From the NCBI GenBank assembly GCA_002793745.1, contig PFEE01000051.1:4808-12578 (forward strand): DNA of 7,771 bases, in the 5' to 3' direction. Under the pieces are notes generated by a model that saw only the letters and a list, made by a program, of their open reading frames with translations, was not told the DNA's origin and did no database searches. Below, in pieces: positions 6,049 to 7,771 of the stretch. Source of the DNA: Candidatus Roizmanbacteria bacterium CG10_big_fil_rev_8_21_14_0_10_45_7. GTDB lineage: Bacteria > Patescibacteriota > Microgenomatia > UBA1406. The position numbers and the translations under genes are program-made. The stretch's first letter is position 1; the number at the start of each line of letters is the position of its first letter.

Positions 6049-7771
6049 ATGGATATGCGCTATGAGCCAGCCACAACCGGAGGGGCCGAAGGGTCAGCAT
6101 TGAAGGCGTATAGCCTTAATTTTACCCAGAGGGCCCGTCAGGGTAAACTCGATCCGGTTATTGGCCGCGATAATGAAATACGCCGGATTATGCAGATACT
6201 TACCCGCAGAACCAAAAATAATCCCATTCTACTGGGAGATCCTGGCGTAGGAAAAACCGCGCTGGTGGAGGGATTGGCGCAGCGTATTGTTGCCGGAGAC
6301 GTTCCTAATATTCTGAAGGATAAGGAAATCATCAGTCTTGATTTGGCTTCGATGCTCGCCGGTGCTGCCTATCGGGGCGAGTTTGAAAAACGGTTAAAAA
6401 ATTTATTGCATGAAATTGAACAATCCTCGGGTAAGTACATCCTGTTTATTGATGAGATTCATACGCTTATTGGCGCCGGAGGTGCTGAAGGTGCGATTGA
6501 TGCGGCCAATATGCTTAAGCCGGCTCTTGCTCGCGGCGCGCTGCGTTCCATTGGCGCAACCACCACCGCTGAATATCGCCGCTATATTGAGAAAGACGCG
6601 GCATTGGCACGACGTTTTCAGCCGGTGCAGGTGGGGGAGCCCACGGCAGAGGATACCCTGGCCATTTTGCGGGGCATTAAACAGAAATATGAAATTCACC
6701 ACGGCATTCAGATTGCTGATGATGCACTGCGTTCGGCGGTTGACCTGTCGAGCCGCTATATAACCGACCGTTTCCTGCCCGATAAGGCTATTGATTTGGT
6801 AGACGAGGCAGCGTCCGCGCTTAAGATAGAAATTGATTCAGCACCGTATGTGATTGATGAGCTGCGCCGCTCCATTATGCAGGAGGAAATTGAATTGGCT
6901 GCCCTTAAGCGCGAAAAAAGTGACCGCGCCAGTGAGCAAATGAAACTAAAGCAGCACAGCATAAAACAGCAAAAAGAACAGTTGAGTGGGTTAGAAAAAA
7001 AATGGGATGAGCAAAAGAAGATTATTAATGAACTGAACACGGCTAGAACCGAACTCGATGTACTGCAAAAGAAACTAGAAGAGGCACAGCGCGACGCGCT
7101 GCTCGACAAGGCTGCGGAGCTTAAGTACGGTAAAATCCCCGAGATGCAAAAAAAACTGGATGCTGCCGTGAAGGCGTGGAACAGTATTCCCGAGGACGAC
7201 CGTTTACTTAAGGAAGAAGTATCGGCCAACGACATCGCCAAGATCGTTGCCCGTTGGACCGGTATTCCGGTTGAGCGGATGCTGATGGCAGAAAAAGAAA
7301 AGCTGCTCACGCTTGAAACAGAGATGCACAAACGGGTAGTGGGGCAAACTGACGCGGTAGACAGAACAGCCCGCGCCATTCGACGCTCCCGTGCAGGATT
7401 CGGCACCGCGTCAAAACCCATTGGTGTATTTTTCTTTGTGGGCCCCACGGGTGTGGGTAAGACAGAGACTGCTAAAGCCCTTGCGTATGCGCTGTTTAAC
7501 GATGAGCGGGCTATGGTGCGAGTGGATATGAGTGAATACAGCGAGCCGCATAGCATTTCACGCCTTATCGGCGCCCCCCCCGGGTACATCGGCTATGAAG
7601 AAGGCGGCCAGTTGACTGAGAAGATCCGTCGCCGCCCGTATTCGGTGATATTGTTGGATGAGATTGAGAAGGCACATCCGCAGATTTACAACATTCTGTT
7701 GCAGATTTTTGATGAGGGGCGATTAACCGATGGACAGGGACGGGTGGTGGACTTTAAAAATACCATTATTA
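6049..7771 (+). CDS. clpB: ClpB-type AAA+ disaggregase lacking the N-terminal domain, 3'-truncated by the window edge
   Basis: ATP-driven hexameric chaperone that threads aggregated proteins through its pore, usually with DnaK/DnaJ/GrpE. The frame is open for 574 codons to the window end. A 20-residue leader runs straight into ALKAY and KLDPVIGRD (33-41). AAA1 has Walker A GDPGVGKT (63-70), pore-loop Tyr108 in AAYRGEF, Walker B ILFIDE (131-136) and arginine fingers Arg188-Arg189. A charged coiled-coil middle domain spans about 270-390, with LKYGKIP at 358-364. AAA2 has Walker A GPTGVGKT (465-472), pore loop GYIGYEEGG (512-520) and Walker B VILLDE (533-538). The roughly 120-residue middle domain points to ClpB rather than ClpC or ClpA; the region where a ClpP-binding loop would lie is outside the window. 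The usual 140-150-residue N-domain is missing, with only 58 nt between genes. No Shine-Dalgarno precedes ATG 6049 or the alternative ATG 6055. Confidence 0.93.
   Translation, partial: MDMRYEPATTGGAEGSALKAYSLNFTQRARQGKLDPVIGRDNEIRRIMQILTRRTKNNPILLGDPGVGKTALVEGLAQRIVAGDVPNILKDKEIISLDLASMLAGAAYRGEFEKRLKNLLHEIEQSSGKYILFIDEIHTLIGAGGAEGAIDAANMLKPALARGALRSIGATTTAEYRRYIEKDAALARRFQPVQVGEPTAEDTLAILRGIKQKYEIHHGIQIADDALRSAVDLSSRYITDRFLPDKAIDLVDEAASALKIEIDSAPYVIDELRRSIMQEEIELAALKREKSDRASEQMKLKQHSIKQQKEQLSGLEKKWDEQKKIINELNTARTELDVLQKKLEEAQRDALLDKAAELKYGKIPEMQKKLDAAVKAWNSIPEDDRLLKEEVSANDIAKIVARWTGIPVERMLMAEKEKLLTLETEMHKRVVGQTDAVDRTARAIRRSRAGFGTASKPIGVFFFVGPTGVGKTETAKALAYALFNDERAMVRVDMSEYSEPHSISRLIGAPPGYIGYEEGGQLTEKIRRRPYSVILLDEIEKAHPQIYNILLQIFDEGRLTDGQGRVVDFKNTII

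Noticed and set aside
6410..6763. A 117-codon forward frame, and a 99-codon reverse one over the same area, within clpB
   Set aside because: Both overlap conserved AAA1 coding sequence in another frame and show no recognisable domain.
6756..7589. A 277-codon open frame on the minus strand opposite clpB
   Set aside because: It lies wholly antisense to well-conserved ClpB motifs, and its Ser/Cys-rich composition is typical of a complement-strand shadow.
7201..7771. ClpC or ClpA identity with a ClpP partner
   Set aside because: The middle domain of about 120 residues with LKYGKIP is ClpB-type. The position of a ClpP-binding loop is outside the window, so a protease role cannot be supported.

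Overview
The window holds one densely packed, all-forward-strand block of cytoplasmic peptidoglycan precursor genes, followed by a separately promoted chaperone gene. The organism is bacterial and uses a standard-like code: TGA ends the first gene and TAA ends the others. Several features suggest a small-genome lineage such as the Candidate Phyla Radiation (Patescibacteria). These are the gene order, the extensive gene overlaps, the scarcity of Shine-Dalgarno sites, the divergent Mur enzymes with intact catalytic cores, and the small membrane-anchored lysozyme-like protein after murA. This placement is an inference from recognised sequence style and has not been tested.

Region 1 (1-5404): murE-like ligase (5' end outside the window), pgeF (YfiH/DUF152), murC, murB, murA. 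MurA and MurB make UDP-MurNAc from UDP-GlcNAc. MurC adds L-Ala and the MurE-like ligase adds the third stem residue. PgeF is the known 'editing' factor that guards against L-Ser being used in place of L-Ala, and here it sits directly between the two ligases. murD, murF, murG and ddl are not in the window.

Region 2 (5382-5990): a 202-residue protein with one N-terminal membrane helix and an extracytoplasmic lysozyme/glucosaminidase-like domain, overlapping the end of murA. Every junction in regions 1-2 is an overlap (4, 10, 23, 17 and 23 nt), so all six genes are probably one transcript with coupled translation.

Region 3 (5991-6048): the only non-coding gap. It holds a weak hairpin, a plausible sigma70-type promoter and a small palindrome.

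Region 4 (6049-7771, runs off the window): a ClpB-type disaggregase that begins directly at the linker before the first AAA+ module, so the usual N-terminal domain is absent. It may be translated from a leaderless or very short-leader mRNA.

No tRNA, rRNA, CRISPR array, insertion sequence or obvious mobile element was seen. I found no clearly new biological system. The points most worth a second look are a Gly at the position of a key active-site Arg in MurB, the replaced DNPR motif in the MurE-like ligase, the placement of pgeF between ligases, and the N-domain-less, possibly leaderless clpB.
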